DNA of 64,000 bases from Beijerinckiaceae bacterium (GCA_947454485.1 CANGJJ010000008.1:1-64000), one strand, 5' to 3'. Numbered from the stretch's first letter, positions 27,473 through 37,672 are shown. Numbers and translations: made by a program. Notes: generated by a model not told the origin, from the letters alone.

Positions 27473-27895
27473 ATGCCAGCTTTTACTGGACACAATTTTC
27501 AAGACCGTCAGGCTTCGGCTGCCAAGGCCAAGCAAGCCCTCCTCGAGAAATTCCGTTCCCGCCCCCCCGCAGATGATCCAGCCGTGCAGCAGCGCGAAGC
27601 AGAACGTCGTGCCGTGGTCGAAGCGCGCAACAAGCGCGAAACTGAACGTGCCGAACAGCGTCGTATCCAGCTGGCAGCAGAAGAAGCTGCACGCAAGGAG
27701 GCTTTACGCCGTGCTGAAGAAGAGCGCGTCGAGCGCGAGGCGCGCGAAGCTGCAGAAGCGGCCCAGAAGGCCGTTGACGATGCTGAGCTCATCGCCATGG
27801 TCGAAGCTGAGAAGAAGGCCGAGCGTGATGCACGCTATGCCGCCCGCAAGGCGCGCAAGGCCGACCGTAAGGGCGAAATCCAGCGCTATCGCTAA
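27473..27895 (+). CDS. DUF6481-like coiled-coil protein
   Basis: A 140-residue, highly charged protein. After MPAFTGHNFQDRQASAAKAK, residues 35-135 form one long helix rich in Glu, Arg and Ala (ERAEQRRIQLAAEEAARKEA), predicted to be coiled coil. The N-terminus resembles a family in Hyphomicrobiales that I recall as DUF6481; function is unknown. The ATG at 27473 gives that N-terminus. It sits alone between thiL and azlC on the same strand with about 50-100 bases on each side. Confidence 0.78.
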   Translation: MPAFTGHNFQDRQASAAKAKQALLEKFRSRPPADDPAVQQREAERRAVVEARNKRETERAEQRRIQLAAEEAARKEALRRAEEERVEREAREAAEAAQKAVDDAELIAMVEAEKKAERDARYAARKARKADRKGEIQRYR

Positions 27896-27948
27896 ACCAG
27901 CCTTGCCTATCAGCAGCGGATCGCGCACCGTCATCTCGTGAGGGATGA

Positions 27949-28704
27949 ATGAGCGAATCCGCTGTTGCATCGCATGTTGAGGATCTTGGCGGCAAAAGTC
28001 GCAGCCAATGGTTTTGGGCTGGTGCGTGGTCTGCCATGCGCGGGCCTATGCTTGTGGTGGCCATCAGCCTCATTGGCGTTGGCGGCCTTGCGCGGGACGC
28101 AGGCTTCTCCATCGACATTGCGATTGCCTCTACCATCCTCATCTGGGCTGGCCCTGCACAGGTGCTGTTCTTTGGCGCGGTTGCGGCGAAAGCCTCCTGG
28201 GCAGTGATCGCGCTGTCGATCTCGATCTCCTCGGTGCGCTTCGTGCCGATGGTCGTGTCGCTGCTGCCGATGCTGCGCACACGGCGCACCAAACTCATCA
28301 CGCTTCTGTTTGCCGCGCATTTTATTGCTGTCACCGTCTGGGCTGAGGGCATGCGTCGCTTGCCCGGCATCGCGCGCGATGGGCGCCTGCCTTACTTCTT
28401 CGGCTTCTCCTTCATTTGTATTCTGGGCACGTCGCTGTCGACCGCGCTTGGCTATGTGCTGGTGGGTGAATTGCCGATGGCTTGGGCGGCGGGGCTGTTG
28501 TTCATGTCGCCGATCTATTTCATCGCAACTTTGGTGCGCAATGCGCGCCAGCCACTCGACCGCTACGCACTGGCTCTGGGGCTGGTGCTGGCGCCTTTTA
28601 CGGAAGCTTTCGCACCCAAGGGGCTTGATCTGGTTGTGCTGGGTCTGGTGGGCGGCACAGGGGCTTGGGTGATTGCACGCTCTGTTCATGGGAGAGCGCA
28701 ATGA
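27949..28704 (+). CDS. azlC: AzlC family branched-chain amino acid exporter, large subunit
   Basis: The 251-residue membrane protein has about six to seven hydrophobic segments with the AzlC pattern: GAWSAMRGPMLVVAIS, IASTILIWAGPAQVLFFG and ISSVRFVPMVVSLLPML. AzlCD pairs export branched-chain amino acids in the cases studied; other substrates are possible. The stop overlaps the azlD start (ATGA), so both subunits are made together. Confidence 0.88.
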   Translation: MSESAVASHVEDLGGKSRSQWFWAGAWSAMRGPMLVVAISLIGVGGLARDAGFSIDIAIASTILIWAGPAQVLFFGAVAAKASWAVIALSISISSVRFVPMVVSLLPMLRTRRTKLITLLFAAHFIAVTVWAEGMRRLPGIARDGRLPYFFGFSFICILGTSLSTALGYVLVGELPMAWAAGLLFMSPIYFIATLVRNARQPLDRYALALGLVLAPFTEAFAPKGLDLVVLGLVGGTGAWVIARSVHGRAQ

Positions 28705-29051
28705 ACCCCGCGCTCGACAGTGGCCTGTGGCCTTGGGTGGTGCTGATTTGCTTTGGCTTCCTGCCCAGCGAATTCTGGCGGCTGATCTCTGTCTTTCTCG
28801 CGCGCGGGCTTGATGAACATTCGCCCTGGCTGATCTGGATCAGAGCCGTCGCCACAGCTTTGCTCGCGGGTGTTGTCGCCAAATTGCTGCTCTCGCCCAA
28901 TGGTGCATTGGCTGTTTTGCCTTTGTGGGCGCGTGTGGGGCCGCTGGCGCTGGGCATGGCGGCTTTCTTTGTGTTTCGCCGCTCGGTCTTCGCCGCCATC
29001 CTTGTGGGACAGGCGGCGATCATCAGTGCGGGCTATTGGGTCGCGGGCTAA
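28701..29051 (+). CDS. azlD: AzlD family transport protein, small subunit
   Basis: The 116-residue hydrophobic protein has the AzlD size and about four membrane segments (WPWVVLICFGFLPSEFWRL at the start, then IRAVATALLAGVVAKLL). It is the obligatory small partner of AzlC. The ATG at 28701 overlaps the azlC stop. Its own stop is 2 bases from the convergent HIT gene stop. Confidence 0.85.
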   Translation: MNPALDSGLWPWVVLICFGFLPSEFWRLISVFLARGLDEHSPWLIWIRAVATALLAGVVAKLLLSPNGALAVLPLWARVGPLALGMAAFFVFRRSVFAAILVGQAAIISAGYWVAG

Positions 29052-29053
29052 CT

Positions 29054-29473
29054 TTAAAAAGCTGCGCGGATGCGCTCAGCATAATCTGCAAGGACCTCGG
29101 GCTTTTCCATCTTGCCGGTGTGCGGGCGCAGCTCCACCCCATCCCAGCGCGGCAGGACATGCATATGCATGTGAAAGACGATCTGCCCGCCTGCGGGCTC
29201 ATTGTGTTGACGCAGCGTCAGGCCATCGGCCTTCATCGCTTTACAAACGGCGGCGGCGACAAGCTGCACGCGCTCGAAAAAGGGGCCGGTACTATGGGGC
29301 GGCATATCGAGCAGGGTGCGCGCTGCGACTTTGGGGATCACCAGCACATGGCCCTCGGTTTGGGGCATCACATCCATGAAGGCGAGGACGACATCATCCT
29401 CATAAACCTTGGTGGAGGGAATCTCCCCGCGCAGAATCTTGGCGAAGACATTGTTGGTGTCATAGGCAGTCAT
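29054..29473 (-). CDS. HIT family protein
   Basis: The 139-residue protein is a histidine-triad hydrolase of the HINT/Hit branch: NVFAKILRGEIPSTKVYEDD, LAFMDVMPQTEGHVLVIPK and the triad HMHMHVLP. It probably hydrolyses nucleoside phosphoramidates or acyl-AMP species. The start at 29473 has GGAG six bases upstream; a longer start at 29506 overlaps the upstream stop (TGATG). It is the last gene of the minus-strand run RidA-GDPD-MFS-FemAB-like-HIT. Confidence 0.9.
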   Translation of the reverse strand: MTAYDTNNVFAKILRGEIPSTKVYEDDVVLAFMDVMPQTEGHVLVIPKVAARTLLDMPPHSTGPFFERVQLVAAAVCKAMKADGLTLRQHNEPAGGQIVFHMHMHVLPRWDGVELRPHTGKMEKPEVLADYAERIRAAF

Positions 29474-29502
29474 GATCGGCTCCGGCTGTCTTGTCTGTCT
29501 CA

Positions 29503-30720
29503 TCATTCGCCCTGCTGCAGCTCGCCTTTACGGAACGGCGTGTGCTCGGCATAGGCCTCGATAACCTGTTCGATCTGCGCGCGCTCATGGCGCAGAAATT
29601 CGGCCACGGCCTGTTCAAGGCGCGGGTCGGCGATGCGATGGGCTGAATAAGTCTCGACCGGCTCATAGCCGCGCAGGAGCTTGTGCTCTCCTTGCGCGCC
29701 CGCCTCAACGCGCTTCAAGCCGCGCGACAGGGCAAAGTCGATGGCCTGATAATAGCAGACCTCAAAATGCAGGAAGGGGTGCTCTTCGACACAGCCCCAA
29801 TTGCGCCCATAGAGCGCATCATCGCCGATAAGATTGAGGGCACCCGCAATATAGCGCCCCTCGCGCTTGGCCATGATGAGCAGAACGCGCTCTGCCATGG
29901 TCTGCCCCAGCAGGGAGAAGAAGCGGCGGTTGAGATAGGGCGTCCCCCATTTGCGCTGCCCCGTATCCATATAGAACTCGAAGAAGGCATCCCAATGAGC
30001 CTCGCTCAGATCTTTGCCTGTGACCCATTCAATCTCGATCCCGCTTGCCAGCGCATCTTTGCGCTCGCGGCGGATGGCTTTGCGCTTGCGCGAGGCGAGC
30101 GAATTCAAAAAGCCCTCGAAGTCGCCATAGCCACGATCGAAGAAATGGAACTGCTTGTTCGTGCGCTTCAGAAAGTCGCGCTCGCCCAGATCTTCATATT
30201 CTTGCTTGGTGCAGAAAGTGACATGGGCTGAGGAGGCGCTCGTCTTCTCCATCAAAGCATCAAGCCCTGCGATCAACATGGCGCGTGCCTTGGCCTCTTG
30301 CGCGCCGGGCTTCACCAGCAAGCGCCGTCCGGGTGCGGGCGTGAAGGGAACGCAGACTTGCAGCTTGGGATAATAATTCCCGCCCGCACGTTCGTAAGCA
30401 TCCGCCCAGCCATGGTCGAAAACATATTCGCCATAGCTATGCGTCTTCACATAACAGGGCGCGCAGGCGAGCAATTCACCCTCAGCAGTTTCCACCAACA
30501 GATGCGCGCCGCCCCAACCCGTTTTGGCAATGGCCGAGCCTGATGCTTCGCAGCAGTTCAAAAAAGCATGTGTTATGAAGGGGTTGAACCGCTCTTCTTG
30601 ATATTTTGAATCGGGTTGTTGAGAGTCTGAATCCGCCGGATTGGCACAAGCATCCCATTTCGCAGGATCAATCTCTGCGAGGGAGCGGGCTATGCGGATG
30701 GTCAGATCAGCTGATGGCAT
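29503..30720 (-). CDS. FemAB-like GNAT-fold N-acyltransferase (DUF482)
   Basis: The 405-residue protein matches the peptidogalycan biosynthesis/DUF482 group: FNPFITHAFLNCCEASGSA, ACAPCYVKTHSYGEYVFDHGWADAYER, YYPKLQVCVPFTPAPGRRLLV, FLNSLASRKRKAIRRER, and a C-terminal GAQGEHKLLRGYEP. The fold is that of FemX/GNAT acyltransferases; the acceptor is unknown. Such genes often neighbour HIT and RidA genes in alphaproteobacteria, as here. I chose the ATG at 30720; a TTG seven codons upstream is possible. Confidence 0.85.
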   Translation of the reverse strand: MPSADLTIRIARSLAEIDPAKWDACANPADSDSQQPDSKYQEERFNPFITHAFLNCCEASGSAIAKTGWGGAHLLVETAEGELLACAPCYVKTHSYGEYVFDHGWADAYERAGGNYYPKLQVCVPFTPAPGRRLLVKPGAQEAKARAMLIAGLDALMEKTSASSAHVTFCTKQEYEDLGERDFLKRTNKQFHFFDRGYGDFEGFLNSLASRKRKAIRRERKDALASGIEIEWVTGKDLSEAHWDAFFEFYMDTGQRKWGTPYLNRRFFSLLGQTMAERVLLIMAKREGRYIAGALNLIGDDALYGRNWGCVEEHPFLHFEVCYYQAIDFALSRGLKRVEAGAQGEHKLLRGYEPVETYSAHRIADPRLEQAVAEFLRHERAQIEQVIEAYAEHTPFRKGELQQGE

Positions 30721-30786
30721 CGAACAACGCGAGGGTTTCAAGAAACATAGGTTCGTTGCCCCACCAGCTCAAGGATGCTCGTTCGA

Positions 30787-32061
30787 TTAAAACCGCCCCG
30801 AGGCTGAGGGGTGGCGGGCAAAGAGGCGGGCGACGACCACGCCGGTGGCGGCGATGAGGAGCAGGTTCAAGATCAGCCAGCTCTGGCCGACATGATGAAC
30901 ACCATAGCCGAAGACAATGGGGCCAACGGCCTGACCTGAGAAGAAGCAGAAGGAATGCATCGAGAAAGCGGAGGCGCGCGCATTGGGAGCAAGTTCCGCC
31001 ACTTCTGCCTGAACGCTGTTGTGCAACATCATGAAGCCAAAACCTGTGACGACAAAACCTGCCGTCATGGCCTGCCATGGGGCGAGCAGCGCCATGCCAG
31101 CAAGGCCAACGCTGGAGAGCAAGCCACCCGCGCTCATCATCTGTGTGCGGCGGAAGTTGCGCAGAATATAGGGTAGGGCCAAAGTGTAGAGCAGACCGCC
31201 AACGCCAAAGCCCGCCAGAATGAAGCCTGCCTCGCGCGCTGTGCCAAGGCCGTGGCGCTCGAGCGTCTCGCCGATATAGGGCGTGGCGCCATAGACGGCG
31301 ATGGATTCCAGAAAGACCGTGCCAAAGCAGAACCATGATTTGGGATTGGCAAAGACGCTGCGATAGCTGGCGGTCGCATTTGAGATGCGGATATGGCCGG
31401 TCGGATTTTCGCGCGGGGGCTCACGCAGGAGCGCCGTTGCGCCGATGGCTGCGGCAAAGGCTGTGGCGGCGGCGATATAAAGAAAGCTGCGCCAGCCCAA
31501 AGTCACCGCCATGATGCCAGCCGCGCTCGCGCCAAAGATGATGCCGCTGAGGCCGGCGGTCAAAAAGCGCCCGATGACGAGCTGGCGTTGCTGGGGTGGG
31601 TAACGGTCGCCCAGAATGGCCATGGTGACTGGCACGATACCGCCTGCGGCAACGCCGCTCAGAAGCCGGAAGCCAAGCAGAGCTTCAAAGCTTTGCGAGA
31701 AGATGCAGCCAACAAGGCAGAAGGAGAGCAGCCAAAGGCAGGATTTGAGCACCCGCGTCTTGCCATAGAAATCGCCGATGGGGCCGAGGATCGGCTGGCT
31801 AAGCGCATAGGGGAAGGCATATGCGGAGGTGAGCAGGGCTGCGGTCGTGATCTCGACCGAAAAGTCCCGCGCGATCATGGTCAGCAGCGGGTCCATGGAG
31901 CGGTTGGAGAGCGAGCTCGCCAGACCGCACAGAATGAAGACGAAAAACAGCACCAGCACGACCCTTCGGTTAGGTTCTGTGTAGGTGCAGGGGCTTGGCC
32001 TGTAAACCGGCGATGTGTCACGCCTGCGGGCGAAAGCCTTCAAAGACGATCTGATCGGCAA
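30787..32061 (-). CDS. MFS transporter
   Basis: A 424-residue maximum frame with 12 hydrophobic segments and major facilitator motifs: PILGPIGDFYGKTRVL (motif A) after helix 2, FRLLSGVAAGGIVPVTMAILGDRYPP and GRFLTAGLSGIIFG. It resembles drug:H+ antiporter-1 family efflux pumps; the substrate is unknown. The 5' end is uncertain: the longest frame overlaps the glycerophosphodiesterase gene by 44 bases and its first 30 residues are not family-like. The true start may be a GTG near 31960, just before helix 1. It interrupts an otherwise small-enzyme gene run. Confidence 0.82.
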   Translation of the reverse strand: MPIRSSLKAFARRRDTSPVYRPSPCTYTEPNRRVVLVLFFVFILCGLASSLSNRSMDPLLTMIARDFSVEITTAALLTSAYAFPYALSQPILGPIGDFYGKTRVLKSCLWLLSFCLVGCIFSQSFEALLGFRLLSGVAAGGIVPVTMAILGDRYPPQQRQLVIGRFLTAGLSGIIFGASAAGIMAVTLGWRSFLYIAAATAFAAAIGATALLREPPRENPTGHIRISNATASYRSVFANPKSWFCFGTVFLESIAVYGATPYIGETLERHGLGTAREAGFILAGFGVGGLLYTLALPYILRNFRRTQMMSAGGLLSSVGLAGMALLAPWQAMTAGFVVTGFGFMMLHNSVQAEVAELAPNARASAFSMHSFCFFSGQAVGPIVFGYGVHHVGQSWLILNLLLIAATGVVVARLFARHPSASGRF

Positions 32062-32782
32062 AAGTCAGGGCTTTGGCCTGATCCTGCGGGCTGCGCACGG
32101 TCCAGATAGTGAGGGGGCGGCGAAGCCCGTTCCGCCACAGATGGGGCGTGCTGTGGGGCAGGTCGCGCAGATTCCAGGACAGGAAGTCGGGATTGGTCTC
32201 ATTGAGATGGGAGAGCTCAGCCAAGTGCTGGCGCTCCTGAAGGGGCAGATGCGCCCATTCATCTTCGGGGCGGTCGTAATGGGCCTGCGCGACAATGCCC
32301 AGAGCTACATGATTGATGCGTAAAGCTGATTGTTTGGCGCGCAGGAAGGCCATGACGGCGGGGTCGAAACTCTCCAGTGCCAATGGTCCTTGATAGAGCG
32401 CGGCCGCCTGAGCGACACGACGTGCCAAGCGCAGATCGCCATCAAAGGCGCTTTTGATTTCGCACACCAGCGGCACACGCCCATCAATGAGCGACAGCAA
32501 TTGTTGAATCGTTGGAATCGTTTCGCCGCTCTTCAAGAGAATTTGCGTGAGCTGTGCGGCGTCATAATCTGCAAGGCGGCCATGATGCGATGTCAGGCGC
32601 TCCAATGTCGCATCATGAAACACAATGGCCTGCCCATCGCGCGAGAGCTGCACATCGCATTCAATCGCATAGCCAGCCTCGATGGCTGCGCGCGCGGCAC
32701 CAAGACTATTCTCGATCCGCGCGGCGCCATCATGCAAGCCGCGATGGGCGATGGGGTGAGCGGTCAGCCAGCCAAAGCTCAC
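32018..32782 (-). CDS. glycerophosphodiester phosphodiesterase
   Basis: The 254-residue TIM-barrel enzyme has the GDPD signature PIAHRGLHDG, then ENSLGAARAAIEAGYAIECDVQLSRDGQAIVFHDATLERLT containing the metal and catalytic residues, and WTVRSPQDQAKAL near the C-terminus. It hydrolyses glycerophosphodiesters to glycerol-3-phosphate and alcohol. It lacks a signal peptide, so it is cytoplasmic (UgpQ-like). Its start overlaps the RidA stop (ATGA). Confidence 0.92.
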   Translation of the reverse strand: MSFGWLTAHPIAHRGLHDGAARIENSLGAARAAIEAGYAIECDVQLSRDGQAIVFHDATLERLTSHHGRLADYDAAQLTQILLKSGETIPTIQQLLSLIDGRVPLVCEIKSAFDGDLRLARRVAQAAALYQGPLALESFDPAVMAFLRAKQSALRINHVALGIVAQAHYDRPEDEWAHLPLQERQHLAELSHLNETNPDFLSWNLRDLPHSTPHLWRNGLRRPLTIWTVRSPQDQAKALTFADQIVFEGFRPQA

Positions 32783-33240
32783 TTGAGTTCCACCATGGCC
32801 TCGACTTCGACAGCCGCACTCATGGGCAAATGCGCACCAACCGTGGTGCGGGCATGGCGGCCGGCCTCGCCAAACAGATCGACCATAAGATCAGAGGCGC
32901 CATTCATGATCGCGGGCAGGGTGGTGAAGCTGGGCGCTGCATTGATGAAACCGCCCAGCCGGACGATGCGCTTCACATGGTCGAGATCGCCGGTGGCGGC
33001 TTTGATCTGCGCGATAACATTGATGGCGCATTGACGCGCGGCGGCGCGGCCATTGGCCTCATCAACCTCAGCGCCGATTTGCCCCTTGAAGGGTGCGGGC
33101 AGCTGACCGTCGACCAGCGGCAGCTGGCCCGAGATCACCAGCAACGAACCGGTGAGGACGAAGGGCACATAATTGGCAACAGGCACCACCGGGACCGGCA
33201 GGATAATGCCCATATCCTTGAGGCGGGTTTCGATACTCAT
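32779..33240 (-). CDS. RidA family protein
   Basis: A 153-residue protein of the YjgF/YER057c/UK114 group (the longer subfamily): VPFVLTGSLLVISGQLPLVDG, AAARQCAINVIAQIKAATGDLDHVKRIVRLGGFI, and VDLFGEAGRHARTTVGAHLPMSAAVEVEAM with the arginine used for imine hydrolysis in RidA. These proteins deaminate reactive enamines/imines or related intermediates. The ATG at 33240 has GGGAGCTGACC upstream. It is the first gene of a minus-strand run. Confidence 0.9.
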   Translation of the reverse strand: MSIETRLKDMGIILPVPVVPVANYVPFVLTGSLLVISGQLPLVDGQLPAPFKGQIGAEVDEANGRAAARQCAINVIAQIKAATGDLDHVKRIVRLGGFINAAPSFTTLPAIMNGASDLMVDLFGEAGRHARTTVGAHLPMSAAVEVEAMVELK

Positions 33241-33367
33241 GGTCAGCTCCCGACAAATCAGCGATGATGGAGAGTGCGGGCTTGCAGGCGGATCAGCAAA
33301 CCGTATTTTCGCCATGGGGAGGTTGCATAGAGCAGCTCTCTTGTCGCGCCAAACGGGGTTGGTTCCG

Positions 33368-34207
33368 ATGCCGAGCTTTTCGAAGTCCCTTATTGCCGCC
33401 TCCTTCGGCGCGCTCTGTCTGGCAGCCCCGGCGCTGGCGCAGGCAGCCAAGCCCGGCCCAATGCCCTTCCTGCCTCATCGCGCGGTCTATGATCTGAGCC
33501 TGGCGCGCACCACTGGCACGGGCGGCCCTGCTGCCGTGCGCGGGCGCATCGTTTATGAATTCTCCGGCTCAGCCTGCGAGGGCTATGTCACGACCTTCCG
33601 CCAGATCACCGAGATCCAGATGGATGAGGGCGGGGCGCGCAGCTCTGATATGCGCTCCTCGACCTTTGAAGAGGGCGATGGTTCGGCCTTCCGCTTCAAG
33701 ACCGATAATTTCGTTGATGGCCGTTTGGTGGAAAGCGTGGATGGTCGCGCAAGCCGTGCCAAGGATGGCGCACTCTCTGTCTCACTTAACAAACCCGCCA
33801 CGGCCAAGAGCGATTTTGCACCCGGCCCGATCTTCCCCACCGCGCAGATGTTTCATGTGCTGGATGCCGCCAAAAAGGGCGAACGCGCAACCGAGGTTCC
33901 CGTCTTTGATGGCGGCGATGGCGGCATGAAGATTTTCGACACGACCAGCATCATTGGCAATGAGCTGAAACGCGCCCCCAGCGATGCGAGCCTTGCCAAT
34001 GCCGCTGAGTTGAAGAATGTGCGCCGCTGGCCTGTGACGGTGAGCTATTTCGATCAGAAGAAGACGGAGTCAGAGCCCAATTACACGCTCTCCTTTGATC
34101 TGTATGAAAATGGCGTTTCGGGCGCGTTGAAAATCAACTACGGCAATTATTCGCTCAATGGCACTGTGTCGAAGTTTGAAGTGCTGCCGCAAAAGGGCGG
34201 CTGCTGA
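33368..34207 (+). CDS. eipB: EipB-like cell envelope integrity protein (DUF1849)
   Basis: The 279-residue protein has a signal peptide ending APALAQA and a DUF1849/EipB domain (LPHRAVYDLSLARTTG, YEFSGSACEGYVTTFRQ, DGRASRAKDGALSVSL, NYTLSFDLYENGVSGALKINYGNYSLNG). EipB of Brucella is a periplasmic beta-spiral protein needed for envelope integrity, stabilised by one disulfide between its single N-terminal and C-terminal cysteines. Here the corresponding cysteines are C70 and the very last residue, C279. The gene is monocistronic, divergent from ridA. Confidence 0.88.
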   Translation: MPSFSKSLIAASFGALCLAAPALAQAAKPGPMPFLPHRAVYDLSLARTTGTGGPAAVRGRIVYEFSGSACEGYVTTFRQITEIQMDEGGARSSDMRSSTFEEGDGSAFRFKTDNFVDGRLVESVDGRASRAKDGALSVSLNKPATAKSDFAPGPIFPTAQMFHVLDAAKKGERATEVPVFDGGDGGMKIFDTTSIIGNELKRAPSDASLANAAELKNVRRWPVTVSYFDQKKTESEPNYTLSFDLYENGVSGALKINYGNYSLNGTVSKFEVLPQKGGC

Positions 34208-34223
34208 AGGGGCTGAGCAAAGC

Positions 34224-36299
34224 CTAGCGAGGCTTTTTGCTCAGCACACCTTTGGTGGTGAATTTGTGCGCGCCGTCTTTGCGCAGGCTTGATTTGGGCG
34301 CGACGCGACGACCTTCGCCGCCCAGACCCGTTCCTGCCGGCTGCCATGTTGGCACGAGCTGATGTTTGCCCGGACCAATCAAATCAGCGCGGCCCATGGC
34401 TTTGAGTGCATCGCGCAGCACGGGCCAATTTTCTGCATCGTGATAGCGCAAGAAAGCCTTGTGCAGGCGGCGCTGGCGCAGGCCCTTCACCGCATCGACA
34501 GGCTCAGAGGCACCGCGACGCACCGGCTTCAGCGGATTAAAGCCGCTGTGATACATCGCGGTTGAAAGCGCCATGGGTGAGGGCAGATAGGTCTGCACCT
34601 GATCCGCGCGATAGTTGTTTTTCTTCAGCCAGAGGGCGAGATTCATCATGTCCTCATCGCTGGTGCCCGGATGGGCTGCGATGAAATAGGGGATGAGGAA
34701 GTATTTCTTTTTGGCCGCTTGCGCGGCTGCATCAAAGATCTCTTTGAAACGATCATAAGAGCCAATGCCCGGCTTCATCATCTTGGAGAGCGGGCCGTCT
34801 TCGGTATGTTCGGGCGCGATCTTCAGATAGCCGCCGACATGGTGCTCCACCAATTCGCGGATATAGGTCGGACTGCGCACGGCCAGATCATAGCGCACGC
34901 CAGAGGCGACCATGACTTTCTTCACACCGGGGATCGCGCGCGCTTTGCGATAAAGCTGGATCAGCGGATCGTGACTGGTGTCGAGATTTTTGCAGATGTC
35001 GGGATAGACGCAGGAGGGACGACGGCACAAAGCCTCCGTCTCTTTGTCCTTGCAGGCGATGCGATACATATTCGCGGTCGGTCCACCCACATCCGAAATG
35101 ATGCCGGTGAAGTCTTTGGATGTGTCGCGAATGGTTTCGATCTCGCGCAGGATCGAACCTTCAGAGCGCGATTGAATGATGCGGCCTTCATGCTCGGTGA
35201 TGGAGCAGAAAGAGCAGCCACCAAAGCAACCACGCATGATGGTGATCGAATGGCGGATCATCTCCCAAGCGGGGATCTTCGCATCGCCATAGCTGGGATG
35301 GGGCGCGCGTGCGAAGGAGAGTTCATAGACCGCATCCATCTCCGCCATGGTGAGGGGAATGGGCGGGGCTGTCAGCCACACTTCCTTGTCGCCATGGCGC
35401 TGGACGAGCGGGCGCGCATTGCCCGGATTGCTTTCACGATGCAGAACGCGAGAGGCGCGCGCATAGGCTTCGCGGTCGCCAGCCACTTGCTCATAGCCCG
35501 GCAAGCGAATGACGCTTTTCTCGCCATCATCCTGCGAGCGCTTTCGCTGGCGGCCTTCGTCGGGCGCATCAAGATCATCAGCGGGATATTCGACAAAGCC
35601 TTCGGGCGTAGCATCGCGCACGATGGCAAGGCCGCGAATGTCGGAGAAGTCTTGCTTGATGCCGCCCTTGGCGATGCGATGCGATACTTCGACCAAAGCG
35701 CGCTCAGCATTGCCATAGAGCAACAGATCGCCCTTGGCATCGAGCAGAATGGAGCGACGCACTTTGTCGGACCAATAGTCATAATGAGCGATGCGGCGCA
35801 GCGAGGCTTCGATACCGCCCAGCACGATCGGCACATCAGGAAAGGCTTCGCGGCAGCGCTGCGCATAAACAACCACAGCGCGGTCCGGGCGTTTGCCGCC
35901 TTCACCGCCGGGCGTATAGGAATCGTTGTGGCGCAAGCGACGGTCAGACGTATAGCGATTGACCATCGAGTCCATATTGCCGCTGGTCACGCCAAAATAG
36001 AGATTGGGTTTGCCAAGCACTTTATAAGGCGAGGCATCGCGCCAATCAGGCTGCGCGATAATGCCAACGCGAAAGCCTTGCGCTTCAAGCAAGCGACCGA
36101 TGATCGCCATGCCGAAGCTGGGGTGATCAATATAAGCATCGCCCGTAACGAGGATGATGTCGCAGGAATCCCAGCCAAGCTCGTCCATCTCCTGCCGGGA
36201 CATCGGCAAGAAGGGGGCTTTCCCAAAACGCTGCGCCCAAAATTTCCGATAGGAAAAGAGAGGTTTTGCGCTGGTGGCTTCTGCAACGATCAGGCTCAA
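34224..36299 (-). CDS. YgiQ family radical SAM protein
   Basis: A 691-residue protein. The N-terminal third contains [20 protein letters not shown] and [16 protein letters not shown]. The radical SAM core follows with the [4Fe-4S] motif CFGGCSFC in [20 protein letters not shown], then YPDICKNL and [18 protein letters not shown]. The basic C-terminus is typical of the family. A biochemical role is not settled to my knowledge. The gene is convergent with eipB (16-base gap) and about 90 bases downstream of dinB. A 554-residue frame on the opposite strand is its shadow. Confidence 0.93.
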   Translation of the reverse strand: MSLIVAEATSAKPLFSYRKFWAQRFGKAPFLPMSRQEMDELGWDSCDIILVTGDAYIDHPSFGMAIIGRLLEAQGFRVGIIAQPDWRDASPYKVLGKPNLYFGVTSGNMDSMVNRYTSDRRLRHNDSYTPGGEGGKRPDRAVVVYAQRCREAFPDVPIVLGGIEASLRRIAHYDYWSDKVRRSILLDAKGDLLLYGNAERALVEVSHRIAKGGIKQDFSDIRGLAIVRDATPEGFVEYPADDLDAPDEGRQRKRSQDDGEKSVIRLPGYEQVAGDREAYARASRVLHRESNPGNARPLVQRHGDKEVWLTAPPIPLTMAEMDAVYELSFARAPHPSYGDAKIPAWEMIRHSITIMRGCFGGCSFCSITEHEGRIIQSRSEGSILREIETIRDTSKDFTGIISDVGGPTANMYRIACKDKETEALCRRPSCVYPDICKNLDTSHDPLIQLYRKARAIPGVKKVMVASGVRYDLAVRSPTYIRELVEHHVGGYLKIAPEHTEDGPLSKMMKPGIGSYDRFKEIFDAAAQAAKKKYFLIPYFIAAHPGTSDEDMMNLALWLKKNNYRADQVQTYLPSPMALSTAMYHSGFNPLKPVRRGASEPVDAVKGLRQRRLHKAFLRYHDAENWPVLRDALKAMGRADLIGPGKHQLVPTWQPAGTGLGGEGRRVAPKSSLRKDGAHKFTTKGVLSKKPR

Positions 36300-36391
36300 A
36301 CAGGGCGCTCCGCTAGCAAGGATGCAGTCCAGTAGGCGGTTTTGTGAGCTTCGGTCAATGGGGTGGGCGCGTTAGCTATCCCCGGGCGAGA

Positions 36392-37672
36392 TCAACTTTT
36401 GCGCGGCCCGCCGTCAAAAGCGATGCCTTTGATCACGGCGGCGGCGCCAAACTTCGCTCGCAAAGCATCAACCGCCGCTTCGGTCTTTTTGTCCTTCTGC
36501 ACGCGCTGGTCGACGAGGTCGCCATGGTCGGCCTCATCGGCCCCAGTGAGATCACTCAGCCCTACGCCGATCAGACGAAAGCGCGTCCCATCAGTCTCGC
36601 GCTCCAAAAGCTCGCGGGCATTTTCAAAGATCCGCGTGGCGAGCTGGGTCGGCTCATGCAGCATGCGCGCTCTGGTGCGTGTCTTGAAATCAGCAGTCTT
36701 GAGTTTGAGGGTCAGGCTGCGGCCCGCAACCTCGCTCTGCTTCAATCGAGCTGAGACTTTCTCGCTCAAGAGATAGAGCACACGGGTGAGCGTGTCGGCA
36801 TCGGCAATGTCGTCCTCGAAGGTGGTTTCTGCCGAGACGCTTTTGGCATCGCGCTCGGGCTCGACCTTGCGTTCATCAAGACCGCGCGCCAGCTTCCACA
36901 ACCGTCCACCTTCAGGCCCCAGACGGCGATAGAGTTCGCTGTGATCAGCGCGCTGCAAATCCGCAATCGTATGGAAGCCTTCTTGCTGCAAGCGCTCTTG
37001 CGCAACTTTGCCAACGCCCCAGATGGCGCCGACCGATTTGGGTGCGAGCACTTCCATCGCCTGCGCTTTGCCGATCACCGCAAAGCCGCGCGGCTTGTCC
37101 ATATCGGAGGCCATCTTTGCGAGGAATTTGCAATAGCTCAAACCCACTGAAACCGTGATGCCAATTTCATCTTCGACATATTTGGCAAAACGCGCGAGGG
37201 TCGCAGCGGGCGAGGCTTCATGCAATTTTTGCGTACCTGACAAATCCAGAAAGGCTTCGTCAATCGAGAGCGGCTCCACCAAAGGTGTGAGCGCCAACAT
37301 CAAGCCACGGATTTGGCGGCCGACATAAACATATTTGCCCATGTCGGGGGGAATGACGACGGCCTGCGGGCAAAGCTCCAGCGCTTTATACATCGGCATG
37401 GCTGAGCGCACGCCGCTGATGCGCGCAATGTAGCAGCAGGTGGAGACAACACCGCGCTTGCCACCGCCGATGATTAGCGGCTTGTCGCGCAGGCTGGGAT
37501 CATCACGCTTTTCAACGGCAGCATAGAAAGCATCGCAATCAATATGCGCGATTTCCAGTTGGTGCAGTTCATCATGATCGAGAATGCGCGGTGAGCCGCA
37601 GGCTGTGCAACGCCTTGCGCCGCGCGCCAGCGGGGTCAGGCAGTCACGACAAAGGGCGAGGGGCTCGCTCAT
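36392..37672 (-). CDS. dinB: DNA polymerase IV (Y family) with N-terminal zinc ribbon
   Basis: The 426-residue polymerase has the Y-family catalytic sites [14 protein letters not shown] (D45, D47) and [13 protein letters not shown], the thumb helix-hairpin-helix region ([14 protein letters not shown]), and a little-finger domain. It extends damaged templates in the cytoplasm. The first 35 residues carry CxxC-x10-CxxC (C8, C11, C22, C25), a likely zinc ribbon absent from E. coli DinB but found in alphaproteobacterial forms. Its start overlaps the DUF3572 stop (ATGA). No LexA box was recognised. Confidence 0.94.
   Translation of the reverse strand: MSEPLALCRDCLTPLARGARRCTACGSPRILDHDELHQLEIAHIDCDAFYAAVEKRDDPSLRDKPLIIGGGKRGVVSTCCYIARISGVRSAMPMYKALELCPQAVVIPPDMGKYVYVGRQIRGLMLALTPLVEPLSIDEAFLDLSGTQKLHEASPAATLARFAKYVEDEIGITVSVGLSYCKFLAKMASDMDKPRGFAVIGKAQAMEVLAPKSVGAIWGVGKVAQERLQQEGFHTIADLQRADHSELYRRLGPEGGRLWKLARGLDERKVEPERDAKSVSAETTFEDDIADADTLTRVLYLLSEKVSARLKQSEVAGRSLTLKLKTADFKTRTRARMLHEPTQLATRIFENARELLERETDGTRFRLIGVGLSDLTGADEADHGDLVDQRVQKDKKTEAAVDALRAKFGAAAVIKGIAFDGGPRKS

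Noticed and set aside
34671-36335. Long plus-strand open frame (554 residues) opposite the YgiQ-type gene
   Set aside because: It is an exact antisense shadow of a well-supported radical SAM gene, with no ribosome site or domain.
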